Source of the DNA: Halobacteroides halobius DSM 5150
GTDB taxonomy: Bacteria > Bacillota > Halanaerobiia > Halobacteroidales > Halobacteroidaceae
Assembly (NCBI RefSeq): GCF_000328625.1
Contig: NC_019978.1
Location: 806,001 to 870,000, forward strand
Direction: 5' to 3'
DNA length: 64,000 bases
Shown: piece by piece, positions 1-7,697 of the stretch
How positions within the stretch are numbered: position 1 is the stretch's first letter
Layout of the letters: each line of letters opens with the position of its first letter
Notes under the pieces: model-generated
Databases searched by the model: none
Seen by the model: the letters and a program-made list of their open reading frames with translations, nothing else
What the model was told of the DNA's origin: nothing
Translations under genes and position numbers: made by a program

Positions 1-213
1 AGATGTCCTTTAATTCATCTAAAAGATATGGAAGCAGAAAGTAAAGATTATTTGGAAATAGGAAATGGAATAATGAAGATAGATCAGATTATTTTAACAG
101 CAAAAGAAGCAGGAGCTAAATGGTTGATTGTTGAACAAGACGAATGTAAAGGATCTGCTATTGAAAGTGTTAAAACAAGTTTTGAAAATTTAAAGAGACT
201 AGATTTGGCTTAA
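1..213 (+). CDS. sugar phosphate isomerase/epimerase family protein, C-terminal fragment
   Basis: The open frame runs in from the window edge and ends at 211-213, so only about the last 70 residues are visible and no real start is seen. The fragment contains H-L-K-D-M, then E-I-G-N-G, then AKEAGAKWLIVEQDEC. This is the usual C-terminal part of xylose-isomerase-like TIM-barrel enzymes (sugar phosphate isomerase/epimerase, IolE-like), where the His and the late Glu help bind metal and substrate. The exact substrate cannot be told from the fragment. It is followed by insertion-sequence debris, so the gene may mark the edge of an intact metabolic operon lying upstream. Confidence 0.75.
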   Translation, partial: RCPLIHLKDMEAESKDYLEIGNGIMKIDQIILTAKEAGAKWLIVEQDECKGSAIESVKTSFENLKRLDLA

Positions 214-274
214 CATTGATAGCGTAAAAAAAGTATAGGTAAATTTATCCAAAAAATTAGAAAAGAGCCACTCC

Positions 275-317
275 TATAATGTTTCACAGCCCATGAAGTA
301 AATTTGACAATGATTTT
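275..317 (+). repeat. insertion-sequence end, copy 1
   Basis: The first 31 bases (275-305) are identical to 4793-4823, and most of the next 12 also match (306-317 against 4824-4835). Here the repeat lies about 100 bp upstream of an IS3-type OrfA fragment in the same orientation, so it is best read as the left end of that element. The core starts TGTTTCACAGCCC. Confidence 0.65.
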
Positions 318-383
318 CATAGTCTTCTTTTTGACAATGTCGTTTTCTTCCTTCAAAATATAACCAGAAGGAGGAAGATATTA

Positions 384-644
384 ATGGATGAACACAAGAG
401 AAGATCTCCTCAAGAGAAAATGCAAATTGTACTCGAAGCCTTACAAAGTAGTAATATTTCTGAAACCTGTCGTAAACATAGAATTTATGAAAACCAGTTT
501 TATCAGTGGAAAGAAAAAATGTTAGATTCAGCTAATACTGTATTTCAACATAAGAACAAGCGTGATCCTGAAAAAGAACAACTTAAACAGGAGGTTTCAG
601 CTTTTCTTCTCAGTTTAGAAATAAGTTTTTTAAAAGACTTTTAA
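384..644 (+). pseudogene. IS3-type transposase OrfA remnant
   Basis: The 86-residue frame starts at an ATG behind a GAAGGAGG ribosome site. It opens with a helix-turn-helix of the Tnp_1 type (RRSPQEKMQIVLEAL, then ISETCRKHRI and QFYQWKEKML), which binds the element ends in IS3-family OrfA proteins. After KEQLKQEV the expected leucine-zipper tail is replaced by unrelated residues and a stop, and no OrfB integrase follows. The element is therefore a decayed stub. The left end at 275-317 belongs with it. A small intact regulator is possible but unlikely given the abnormal tail. Confidence 0.7.
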
Positions 645-770
645 ATCTCTGATTTTTGGAATAGAATAGGAATAGTTTTTTGCTTGTAAATTTAACTAGG
701 CCAATTTGTTATTATATATTTTAGAGGTTAGCTTACATTTAAAATTATTAACATAGTGGAGTTGAAAAAT

Positions 771-905
771 ATGAAATGGAATATAGTGATAGTATTGATA
801 GTATTGATAGTATTTAATGTTCTTTTTATGTATTTTTATCCACATTCATATAATAGTTTTTTTAAAAAGTTTAAGAAACATTTAAAAGATTGGCTCTTTA
901 ATTAA
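771..905 (+). CDS. possible 44-residue single-pass membrane peptide
   Basis: A short frame starts at ATG 771 and stops at TAA 903-905. It begins MKWNIVIVLIVLIVFNVLFM, a strongly hydrophobic stretch of about 20 residues, and ends in a Lys-rich tail (FFKKFKKHLKD), which would sit in the cytoplasm. The ribosome site is weak (GTGGAG, about 10 bases upstream). The hydrophobic part comes from tandem copies of ATAGTATTG, so the frame may simply be a simple-sequence tract. I do not recognise a family. It sits between two decayed insertion elements. Confidence 0.3.
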   Translation: MKWNIVIVLIVLIVFNVLFMYFYPHSYNSFFKKFKKHLKDWLFN

Positions 906-982
906 TGTTGTGATAAATCATCTGTGCTGCAATTGAAGTCTGTTGGTAAATGATTACAATAGGCTTCAATTTTTATTTTTAA

Positions 983-1685
983 TTTCATTTCACATCTCTG
1001 AAAAGACTTACAAATGGTGAAAAAGCACCTGCATTAGCTAAAGAGTTAAACATACCTAAAAATACTCTTTACACCTGGAGAACTAAAGTTTTAAAAGGAA
1101 GCTCAACTACCAGTAAAAAAGCAAGTAAATGGAGTTCTAAAGATAAGTTCCAGGCTATTTTAGAGACTGCTAGTTTATCTGAATTGGAAACGTCTAAGTA
1201 TTGCCGAAGTAAAGGAATTCATCTTAAAGAACTAAATAGTTGGATAAAACAATGTCAAAATGCTAATGATACTAAAATTACAGATCCCCAGAAACTTAAA
1301 AAAAGTCTAAAAAATGAGCAACAGAAAAATAAAGAACTTGAAAAAGAACTAAGGTATAAAGAAAAAGCTCTCGCAGAAACCGCAGCTTTACTGGTACTTA
1401 GAAAAAAGGCAAATGTGATTTGGGGGGAGCCCAAGGAAGACTGATCAGTAATTCAGATCGCATAAAAGCAGTAAAGCTGATCAATGAAGCAAGAGAAAAT
1501 GGTTCTAGATTAGAACCAGCTTGCAGAGAGCTTGGAATTAGTTCTCGCCCCTATCAAAGGTGGACTAAAGATGGTGGCGTCAAAAAAGATCCAAGAAAGA
1601 TAAACCGTTGGTTTTACACTCTGATAATGGCAGTCCAATGAAAAAAGACGAAGTAGAAAAATATATCAACCAACAGAAATCCTAA
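983..1685 (+). pseudogene. IS3-family transposase (OrfA/OrfB) with internal deletion
   Basis: A frame without a proper start runs from about 983 to 1444. It carries two helix-turn-helix-like segments (LAKELNIPKNTLYTWRTK; YCRSKGIHLKELNSW), a coiled-coil region, and the OrfA ending ALAETAALLVLRKK. OrfB starts near 1420 in the -1 frame over a run of six Gs, the arrangement used for programmed frameshifting in IS3 elements. It shows RIKAVKLINEA and CRELGISSRPYQRW, then jumps after VKKDPRK directly to the integrase motif HSDNGSPM in another frame and stops at 1685. The DDE core is therefore mostly deleted and the element cannot move itself. Confidence 0.75.
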
Positions 1686-1799
1686 TTGAAGTTCTGGATG
1701 GGGAGTATTCAAAGAAATTTTTAATTAAATACGACAACCATTCCTTTTAAAATCTTAACATAATTAAAAGGAGTAGAGGTAATATATTTCCAATAATAA

Positions 1800-2063
1800 T
1801 TACTGTTCAATAACTGGAACCAGAAAAGAGGTAAGATATATTTCATTATTAGTCTTTACAGAATGCATCTTACCAGCTGGAACAACAAATGTATCTCCAA
1901 CTTCTAACTCAATCTCTTCCTCTTCTAATATTCCAACACCAGCTCCCTTAATACAATAAAAAATCTCATCTTCCTTTGTATGCTTATGCAAAGGTACTTC
2001 CTTATCGGCAGGAATATGATAGATGTTAGTGTCTACTTTTTCTTTAATAGCTTCAAGATCCAT
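1800..2063 (-). CDS. small cupin-domain protein
   Basis: This is an 87-residue single-domain cupin. The first cupin motif is seen as PLHKHTKEDEIFYCIKG (two His and a Glu that usually bind metal). The second is GDTFVVPAGKMHSV (third His). Stand-alone cupins of this size bind small ligands or act as isomerases or dioxygenases, and nothing here selects one activity. It is transcribed away from the glycyl-radical genes at 2362-4720, with a truncated flavin-type gene between on the same strand. The three could form one minus-strand transcript. Confidence 0.8.
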   Translation of the reverse strand: MDLEAIKEKVDTNIYHIPADKEVPLHKHTKEDEIFYCIKGAGVGILEEEEIELEVGDTFVVPAGKMHSVKTNNEIYLTSFLVPVIEQ

Positions 2064-2081
2064 ATGAAATACATCCTTACT

Positions 2082-2304
2082 TTATAGGGTTTGAGTTACA
2101 GAATCAATAGTAATCTCTACTGCTGCTCTTGCCCAAGGAAATCTCTCTTCTATAGTGTTGAATTCTTCACCAGATTCTATAAAGTTAGCCTTTCCTTCAA
2201 TTAAAAATCCTGTTCCTTGCCCCTTTAGCCCTTCTATTTCTTGACTACCTACTGTAATAAGTATTCTAATTAATATAGTCTTTATGCATCCATAAGTTTC
2301 TTTA
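2082..2304 (-). pseudogene. truncated pyridoxamine 5'-phosphate oxidase-like (split-barrel flavin) gene
   Basis: On the minus strand a frame without a usable start reads about 70 residues before the stop at 2082-2084. It contains RILITVGSQEIEGLKGQGTG, FLIEGKANFIESGEEF and FPWARAAVEITIDSVTQTL. These match the C-terminal half of small PPOX-class FMN-binding split-barrel proteins. An in-frame stop lies just upstream of about 2304, so the N-terminal half is missing. It is a 5'-truncated relic next to the cupin gene, within 20 bp of it, in a region rich in insertion-sequence debris. Confidence 0.6.
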
Positions 2305-2361
2305 GACTAAATATTTAACAGAAAATTATTACAGCTAGAGGTATGAAACAGGAAACTATTA

Positions 2362-3219
2362 TTAAACTAATACAATATTTTTACAACCATTTGCTCTAGC
2401 CAGGGAACCCAACCTCTCCATATATTCTTGTTCAGGTGAATAACTCTCAATTCGTTCAGATCGAACACCTACAGGACGATATTTAATCAACTTATATCTA
2501 ATTTTCTGATCAAGACCGGCCAGTAATTTACTTGTGTGATCAACATTAAACTCATTATCAAGGACTCCCGGAACTATAACAGTCCTTATTTCATATAATT
2601 TACCTATTCTAGCCATAAACTTAATATTTTCTATAACATTGCTATTGTCAATCCCAGTTAACCTCATATGTTCTGATGATCTAAATGATTTCAAATCAAT
2701 CATGGCCATATCAAGATTATTTAATAATTTCTTCTTATCTTTTAATAGGATTGATCCATTTGTATCCAGAAAAGTACTTAACTCTAATTTCTTAATTTCA
2801 CCAAAAAACTCTTCTAAGAAATCAGTCTGTAATGAAGCTTCTCCCCCAGAAACAGTTACACCTGAAATAAAGGGTCTTGTCTTTTTTACTTTTTTAACAA
2901 TTTGATCAACATTCATTCTTTTAATACGGGGAGAACTACTTTGTTCACAGACCTCTATACATTTATCACAGGAACGACATAGTTCCTCATTCCAGTTGAC
3001 AAATCCATCAGACATATCAAGGGCACCGACCGGGCAGACCGATACACAGTGCCCACAATGATTACAAAGATTTATCGTCTCTGGATTATGACAGTAGTAG
3101 CAGTCAAAATTGCAACCTTGTAAGAATATCGCTGTTCTATTACCAGGTCCATCTACTGAACTAAACGCTATTATTTTATTAACGAGTACTTCTGTGTTTT
3201 TTTCCTTTTTCTCAGTCAT
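2362..3219 (-). CDS. yjjW: YjjW-type glycine radical enzyme activase
   Basis: This 285-residue radical SAM protein should install the glycyl radical on the neighbouring YjjI-type enzyme. The radical SAM cluster is Cys36-x3-Cys40-x2-Cys43 (GCNFDCYYCHNPE). It is followed by an inserted two-cluster ferredoxin domain (Cys52/55/58/62 and Cys81/84/87/91), typical of glycyl-radical activases other than PflA. GVTVSGGEASLQ is the SAM-binding Gly-rich strand. Its start overlaps the end of yjjI by 8 bases, so the two are translationally coupled. The YjjW assignment rests mainly on the YjjI partner. It functions only anaerobically. Confidence 0.85.
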   Translation of the reverse strand: MTEKKEKNTEVLVNKIIAFSSVDGPGNRTAIFLQGCNFDCYYCHNPETINLCNHCGHCVSVCPVGALDMSDGFVNWNEELCRSCDKCIEVCEQSSSPRIKRMNVDQIVKKVKKTRPFISGVTVSGGEASLQTDFLEEFFGEIKKLELSTFLDTNGSILLKDKKKLLNNLDMAMIDLKSFRSSEHMRLTGIDNSNVIENIKFMARIGKLYEIRTVIVPGVLDNEFNVDHTSKLLAGLDQKIRYKLIKYRPVGVRSERIESYSPEQEYMERLGSLARANGCKNIVLV

Positions 3220-4720
3220 TATTTCTTAATTTTCTCCCATCCAGGTCTCGGTTTTTCATCGTTTCCAGTCCTAATGCAGTGGTATCTCTCAAAACAGAGT
3301 TACCTTCCTTCAATTTTTCCATCTCTGACCGTTTAACTAGATAACCTGTAATTCTAACTAATTCACTATCAGCCGTGTAAAAAGCAAACATCCTCAAACC
3401 AGACTCCATTGCTCCTTTGATAATGTCAAGCACTGCTTCAGGATTGCGTTTATTTGTACTATCAAAAGCAAATATATCACTTACTCCTGTCGGGAAAAAA
3501 TGATGATATTGCCCTGCATGTAAGATGTGTTTGTGCATAACAGGTTCTTCACCGATTGGTATCCGACAACCTGGAGTTATTCCCTTATCTGACCCTATTC
3601 CCGACTGGGCATGTAAAAGGAACCTTTGATTAGAACCATTGCAAAATTGATTCTTATGATCTGCAACTTTATCTGCTATTTCTTCCATTATACTTAAGCC
3701 CAGTTCATCAGCCTTATCCCCCTGTCCGTATCTTTCTTCCGAATTTTCCTGATTCATGAAATAATTAACTGCTTCCGCCAAGCCAAAAACACCAAACATT
3801 GCCGTATAGTTATCTAAATTTAATAATCCTTCTTTGATTAAAAAGTTGGACTCAAAAAAACCACTTTCTTCAACAATAAATCTAATTCGTTTATCCATAA
3901 TACCGGTCATTATCTCAATTGCATGTGGTAGCTTTTTAGCTAAAAGATCTTTTTTACTCTCTGCTGTTTCAGCCAATGCTTTTAGATTAAGTCTGACCAG
4001 AGTAAAACTTCCCCCTCCCAATGGTAGACCATTATAACAACTAGCTACTCCATATCGCTCACCAAAATCCTTAACAAACATCTTGTGATTAGCAAAATAT
4101 GGTTTAGATACAGCCAACCCTGTTTTAACTGCCTCTAAGGCAAGTTCATCTGACGTAATTTCCTTATTATATTTTAAAGAAAGGTTTGGAATTGGATTTT
4201 CAAGCTCCCTTTCTGCCTGTAAAATCAACCTACCTGCTATAGTCTCTTCTGGACCTATATTGGCATGAACAAATGAATCAGTTAATGTTCTATCAATATG
4301 GGTTAAAAATAATTTGATTTGCGATAAAACCTTTTCTTCATCTTCAATATCATCTATAAAAGGATTTAAAAGTTGATCAATTTTGCCCAGATAGACAGGA
4401 AAAGTCGTAACTGATGGAATATGTTTATATAATATCAGTAGACTATTGATTGCTTCAGCCAGGTTCTGAGGTGGTTTCAGATCAAGGAAATCACTACCAT
4501 GTTCCATGAATTTTTCAAAATTAACTAAATTATAACGCGGTTTAAAAGGAGCATTACCTTCAGCCAGATCACAAATGATCCCTTCTTCTAAAAGATGTTT
4601 TTCACCTTCATTCAAACCCAATACATCAAGGCTATTCTCAGCTGTCCGGGCCAGAGAAATTATCTTTTGATATTGTTCTAATTCTTGATTTTTAATGATT
4701 TTTAATACTTGCTCTTTCAT
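3212..4720 (-). CDS. yjjI: YjjI-type glycyl radical enzyme
   Basis: The 502-residue length is close to that of E. coli YjjI (DUF3029), whose substrate is not established as far as I know. The glycyl-radical site is near the C terminus, RITGYLVKRSE, with the radical on about Gly459. The likely active-site cysteine is Cys228 in GVASCYNGLPLGGGSF. The Gly motif RITGY differs slightly from the RVSGY of pyruvate formate-lyase. The activase is the next gene downstream. A ribosome site (GGGGGTTATT on the minus strand) precedes the ATG at 4720. No microcompartment or carbon-pathway genes are adjacent to reveal a substrate. Confidence 0.88.
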   Translation of the reverse strand: MKEQVLKIIKNQELEQYQKIISLARTAENSLDVLGLNEGEKHLLEEGIICDLAEGNAPFKPRYNLVNFEKFMEHGSDFLDLKPPQNLAEAINSLLILYKHIPSVTTFPVYLGKIDQLLNPFIDDIEDEEKVLSQIKLFLTHIDRTLTDSFVHANIGPEETIAGRLILQAERELENPIPNLSLKYNKEITSDELALEAVKTGLAVSKPYFANHKMFVKDFGERYGVASCYNGLPLGGGSFTLVRLNLKALAETAESKKDLLAKKLPHAIEIMTGIMDKRIRFIVEESGFFESNFLIKEGLLNLDNYTAMFGVFGLAEAVNYFMNQENSEERYGQGDKADELGLSIMEEIADKVADHKNQFCNGSNQRFLLHAQSGIGSDKGITPGCRIPIGEEPVMHKHILHAGQYHHFFPTGVSDIFAFDSTNKRNPEAVLDIIKGAMESGLRMFAFYTADSELVRITGYLVKRSEMEKLKEGNSVLRDTTALGLETMKNRDLDGRKLRNND

Positions 4721-4792
4721 TATAATAACCCCCTTGAATTTGACAAATACTCTACTAAGTATTATTTGTAATTATTTTAAAAAATATATATG

Positions 4793-4835
4793 TATAATGT
4801 TTCACAGCCCATGAAGTAAATTTCATAATGATTTT
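4793..4835 (+). repeat. insertion-sequence end, copy 2 (orphan)
   Basis: This is a second copy of the IS-end sequence at 275-317: 31 identical bases, then a partial match. No transposase frame follows it, so it is a solo end left by deletion or by an aborted insertion. It lies about 70 bp upstream of the yjjI start codon, on the other strand, and may form part of that gene's promoter region. Confidence 0.6.
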
Positions 4836-5312
4836 TTTGACATAAACTATTTCTCTTTTTATATGTAACATAGCAATATAATTCCATAATATAATAAAAA
4901 CACCTTTGTTTATTAAAAGATAGATTATACTTCTTATTAAAATTAAATTGTGAATAAACAACTATTTTATTTCAGTTTTACCTTTTATAGCTCCAAATTT
5001 TAAATAATATGAATTTGATAGTCCTCAAAAGATAAGATATCTATTAGATTTATGATAAATTTAATTATATGAGATTATATCAATCGTCTTTTCTAAGATT
5101 TATTGTATGAATGGAAGATAGTAAAAAAGAAACAAAAAAATTAATGACTAAGTTTGGGGAACTGAAGTATAAAAGATCTTTTTACTAGTGAATAAAGTAC
5201 CATACCAATGGCTTGGTCAAAGACTGGGGTTGATCAAATGTTTAGATTACGAGCATTTAAGTTTAACGGAGGAAGTAAAGAGAAATTGATGCTATCCTTA
5301 ACATTTTTTAAT
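4836..5312. other. intergenic stretch between the yjjI start and the sucrose locus
   Basis: The stretch is very AT-rich and has no intact gene. It holds the orphan IS end at its left border and an ISLre2-type transposase relic from about 5111. I saw no RNA gene or clear terminator. A 68-residue minus-strand frame at 4755-4961 is low-complexity hydrophobic sequence and is not credible. Confidence 0.5.
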
Positions 5313-5320
5313 TTGACAAA
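5111..5320 (+). pseudogene. ISLre2-type (UPF0236) transposase relic
   Basis: Two short fragments lie in different frames. The first (5111-5188) reads KKLMTKFGELKYKRSFY and then stops, which resembles the N-terminal part of UPF0236 transposases. The second (about 5199-5320) reads PMAWSKTGVDQMFRLRAFKF then NGGSKEK, which resembles the C-terminal part of the same family. The whole catalytic middle is missing. It is a heavily deleted remnant, and the sucrose promoter starts at its end. Confidence 0.6.
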
Positions 5321-5341
5321 CATTGTCGATATAGATATAAT
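5313..5341 (+). promoter_or_regulatory. sigma-A promoter of the sucrose locus
   Basis: A perfect TTGACA (5313-5318) and a perfect TATAAT (5336-5341) are separated by 17 bp. Transcription would start about 80 bp upstream of the fructokinase GTG. Confidence 0.8.
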
Positions 5342-5424
5342 ATTAGCGATAGATAAATTAAAGGTATACATATAAGAATATAAGTAGATAAGTATAAAAG
5401 TTAAAACAAGGAGGTGAAATAAAA

Positions 5425-6375
5425 GTGAATGGAGTCATTACTTTAGGTGAAGCATTAATCGATTTTATTCCTTTAGATAAGAATAATATTAAGTATAAAA
5501 AGAATCCTGGTGGAGCTCCCGCTAATGTAGCAGTAGGACTTAGTAGATTAGGGGCCAAGTCTAGTTTTATAGGCAAAGTAGGGGATGATGTGTTAGGAAA
5601 TTTTTTAAAAGATACTTTAGCTAATAAAGGTGTTAATACTGATGGAATGCTATTAACAGATGAAGCTAGAACTGGATTGGTATTTGTCACTTTAGATGAA
5701 GCAGGAGAACGAAGTTTTAGCTTTTATATCGATCCTAGTGCTGATACGTTTTTAAGTAAATCAGATATTAAAGAAGAAATGTTTAGTCATAATAAAATAT
5801 TGCATTTTGGCTCTATTTCTTTAATTAATGAGCCAGCTCGTAGTGCTACTAAATATGCTGTTAAAGCAGCTAAAAAAAATGAGATGTTAATTTCTTATGA
5901 TCCTAACTTACGTTTAAGCTTGTGGGATGATGCTGCTCAAGCAAAAGAAAGTATTATTTCTATGCTAGCAGAAACAGATATTCTTAAGATATCAGAAGAA
6001 GAATTAGAATTTATTACTGGTACTCAAGAAGTAAAAGTAGGAGTTAGTGAATTAAAGAAAGAGTATGATATTCCATTAATTTATGTGACATTTGGTAGTA
6101 AAGGAGCTTACTATTATTATCAAGAAGATTTAAAGTTTGTACCAGCCATGAAAGTCGATACAGTTGATACAACTGGTGCAGGTGATGCTTTTGTATCTGG
6201 TATTCTTTATAATCTTAATGAAATGGATATAGATATATCTAAGTTAGATACTGAGTTTTTAAATTATGTAACAGAGTTTGCTAGTGTTTCTGGAGCTTTA
6301 GCTGCTTCCCAAAAAGGAGCTATGTCAGCACTGCCTAATTTAGATAAAGTGGAAGAGATTGTAAAGAATAAGTAA
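5425..6375 (+). CDS. scrK: fructokinase, PfkB family
   Basis: The 316-residue ribokinase-type sugar kinase phosphorylates free fructose released when sucrose-6-phosphate is cut. The N-terminal substrate loop GGAPANVAVGLSRLG and the C-terminal anion hole with catalytic Asp, DTTGAGDAFVSG, are both intact. It starts at GTG 5425, chosen because an AAGGAGGTG ribosome site lies about 10 bases upstream. It is first in the order scrK-scrR-scrA-scrB. The fructokinase assignment over other PfkB kinases comes from that context. Confidence 0.88.
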   Translation: MNGVITLGEALIDFIPLDKNNIKYKKNPGGAPANVAVGLSRLGAKSSFIGKVGDDVLGNFLKDTLANKGVNTDGMLLTDEARTGLVFVTLDEAGERSFSFYIDPSADTFLSKSDIKEEMFSHNKILHFGSISLINEPARSATKYAVKAAKKNEMLISYDPNLRLSLWDDAAQAKESIISMLAETDILKISEEELEFITGTQEVKVGVSELKKEYDIPLIYVTFGSKGAYYYYQEDLKFVPAMKVDTVDTTGAGDAFVSGILYNLNEMDIDISKLDTEFLNYVTEFASVSGALAASQKGAMSALPNLDKVEEIVKNK

Positions 6376-6431
6376 ACTGGAGTAGTTGATTTTTAGTTTG
6401 ATATTGTGTATAATTTAGTTAGAGATAGCTT

Positions 6432-6445
6432 TGGGAACGTTACCA
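6432..6445 (+). promoter_or_regulatory. LacI-type operator upstream of scrR
   Basis: TGGGAACGTTACCA is an imperfect palindrome that shares its outline with the two TGGGAAGGTTCCCA sites at 7496-7547. It lies 25 bp before the scrR start. The likely ligand is ScrR itself (autoregulation), by inference. Confidence 0.55.
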
Positions 6446-6469
6446 GTTAGAGAAAGGAGTTGTTAGTAT

Positions 6470-7477
6470 ATGGGGATAACGATTAAAGAAATAGCTAAAT
6501 TGGCTGATGTTTCAAAGTCTACAGTTTCAAGGGTTATTAATGATTCTGAACATGTAAGTGATGAAGCAAGAAAAAAAGTTCAACAGGTTATAGAAGAGAC
6601 AGGATATATTCCTAATTCTTTGGCTAAAGATTTACAAAGGAATAAGACAAATACAATCGGAGTTATTTTACCCAAAATAAATACTAGCACCTTTTCTTCA
6701 GCAGTAGAAGGTATAAGTGATACAATGCATGAGAATGGTTATAATATCTTATTGACCAATACTAGATTAAATACTAAAGAAGAAATAAATCATCTTAAGT
6801 TACTAAAAGAAAAAAGAGTAAGAGGGATTTTGTTCTTTGCTACAGAGGTTACAAAAGAGCATATAGAAACATTAGAAAGAATAGATATTCCAGTCGTTAT
6901 ATTAGGGCAGGATACAAGCGATATTTTAGATTTTCCTTGTGTTATTCATGATGATTTTGTTTCAGCCCAAAATATAGTAGGATATTTAGTAGCTCATGGT
7001 CATAAGAATATTGGTTATATAGGTGTTGAAGAATATGATATTGCTGTGGGCCAACTTAGAAAAAAAGGATACGAAGCAGTATTAACAGAAAACAACTTAG
7101 AAATAAATGAAGAACAGATATATAAAGATGGTTTTAGTATGGAATCAGGGTATAAAGGTATGCTTGAAATAATCAATAATTCTCAAAAGTTGCCGACAGC
7201 TATTTTTGCTGCAACTGACCGGTTAGCTATTGGGGCTATAAAGTGTCTTAAAGATAAAGGTTATCAAGTTCCAGAAGATGTATCTATAGTAGGAATAGGT
7301 GACTCTGATATAAGTCCTTTAATCACTCCTGAATTGACAACGGTTCGTTATGACCATTTACAAGCTGGAGCAAAAGCTTCCCAAATTTTATTGAATTATA
7401 TTAACAAGCAAGAAGTAACAGAAAAACTAGTTATGAATTCTCAGATAATAGAAAGAGAAAGTGTGAAAAATGTGTAG
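6470..7477 (+). CDS. scrR: LacI-family transcriptional regulator of the sucrose genes
   Basis: The 335-residue protein has an N-terminal LacI helix-turn-helix (IKEIAKLADVSKSTVSRVIN) and hinge helix, followed by a periplasmic-binding-type sensor domain (TIGVILPKI; TAIFAATDRLAIGA; DVSIVGIGDSD). Such proteins repress sugar operons until a sugar or sugar phosphate binds. It is placed between the fructokinase and the sucrose EII, with palindromic sites on both sides of the gene. Sucrose-6-phosphate or fructose is the expected effector, by analogy with known ScrR/SacR proteins. The initiator is ATG 6470 behind AAAGGAGTTG. Confidence 0.85.
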   Translation: MGITIKEIAKLADVSKSTVSRVINDSEHVSDEARKKVQQVIEETGYIPNSLAKDLQRNKTNTIGVILPKINTSTFSSAVEGISDTMHENGYNILLTNTRLNTKEEINHLKLLKEKRVRGILFFATEVTKEHIETLERIDIPVVILGQDTSDILDFPCVIHDDFVSAQNIVGYLVAHGHKNIGYIGVEEYDIAVGQLRKKGYEAVLTENNLEINEEQIYKDGFSMESGYKGMLEIINNSQKLPTAIFAATDRLAIGAIKCLKDKGYQVPEDVSIVGIGDSDISPLITPELTTVRYDHLQAGAKASQILLNYINKQEVTEKLVMNSQIIERESVKNV

Positions 7478-7495
7478 TTAAGGGTAGATTTTTGC

Positions 7496-7547
7496 TTGGG
7501 AAGGTTCCCAAAGGAATATTTTTAATGTTATCCTGGGAAGGTTCCCA
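7496..7547 (+). promoter_or_regulatory. tandem LacI-type operators upstream of scrA
   Basis: TTGGGAAGGTTCCCAA at 7496-7511 and TGGGAAGGTTCCCA at 7534-7547 are near-perfect palindromes about 37 bp apart. They lie immediately after scrR and 150-200 bp before scrA. A TTGCTT (7492-7497) overlaps the first site and could be a -35 box, but the -10 is unclear. Confidence 0.7.
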
Positions 7548-7697
7548 AAACAATAAAATGTATAAAGGTTGAATTTATAAATGTATTTATTAATGGAGGA
7601 TATAAGATAGTAGGATAAGTCTATTCTAACAAATAATAAGCATATAAGTTCCTCTTTATGATCTATTAGTAGAGTAAAATAAAAAGGGGGAAGAAAA

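Noticed and set aside
4755-4961. 68-residue minus-strand hydrophobic frame
   Set aside because: It overlaps the IS end and the yjjI upstream region, is of low complexity, and has no ribosome site.
1-5320. Defence island or toxin-antitoxin genes among the IS debris
   Set aside because: No nuclease, methylase or toxin-antitoxin frame is recognisable; the short frames match transposase parts or a cupin.
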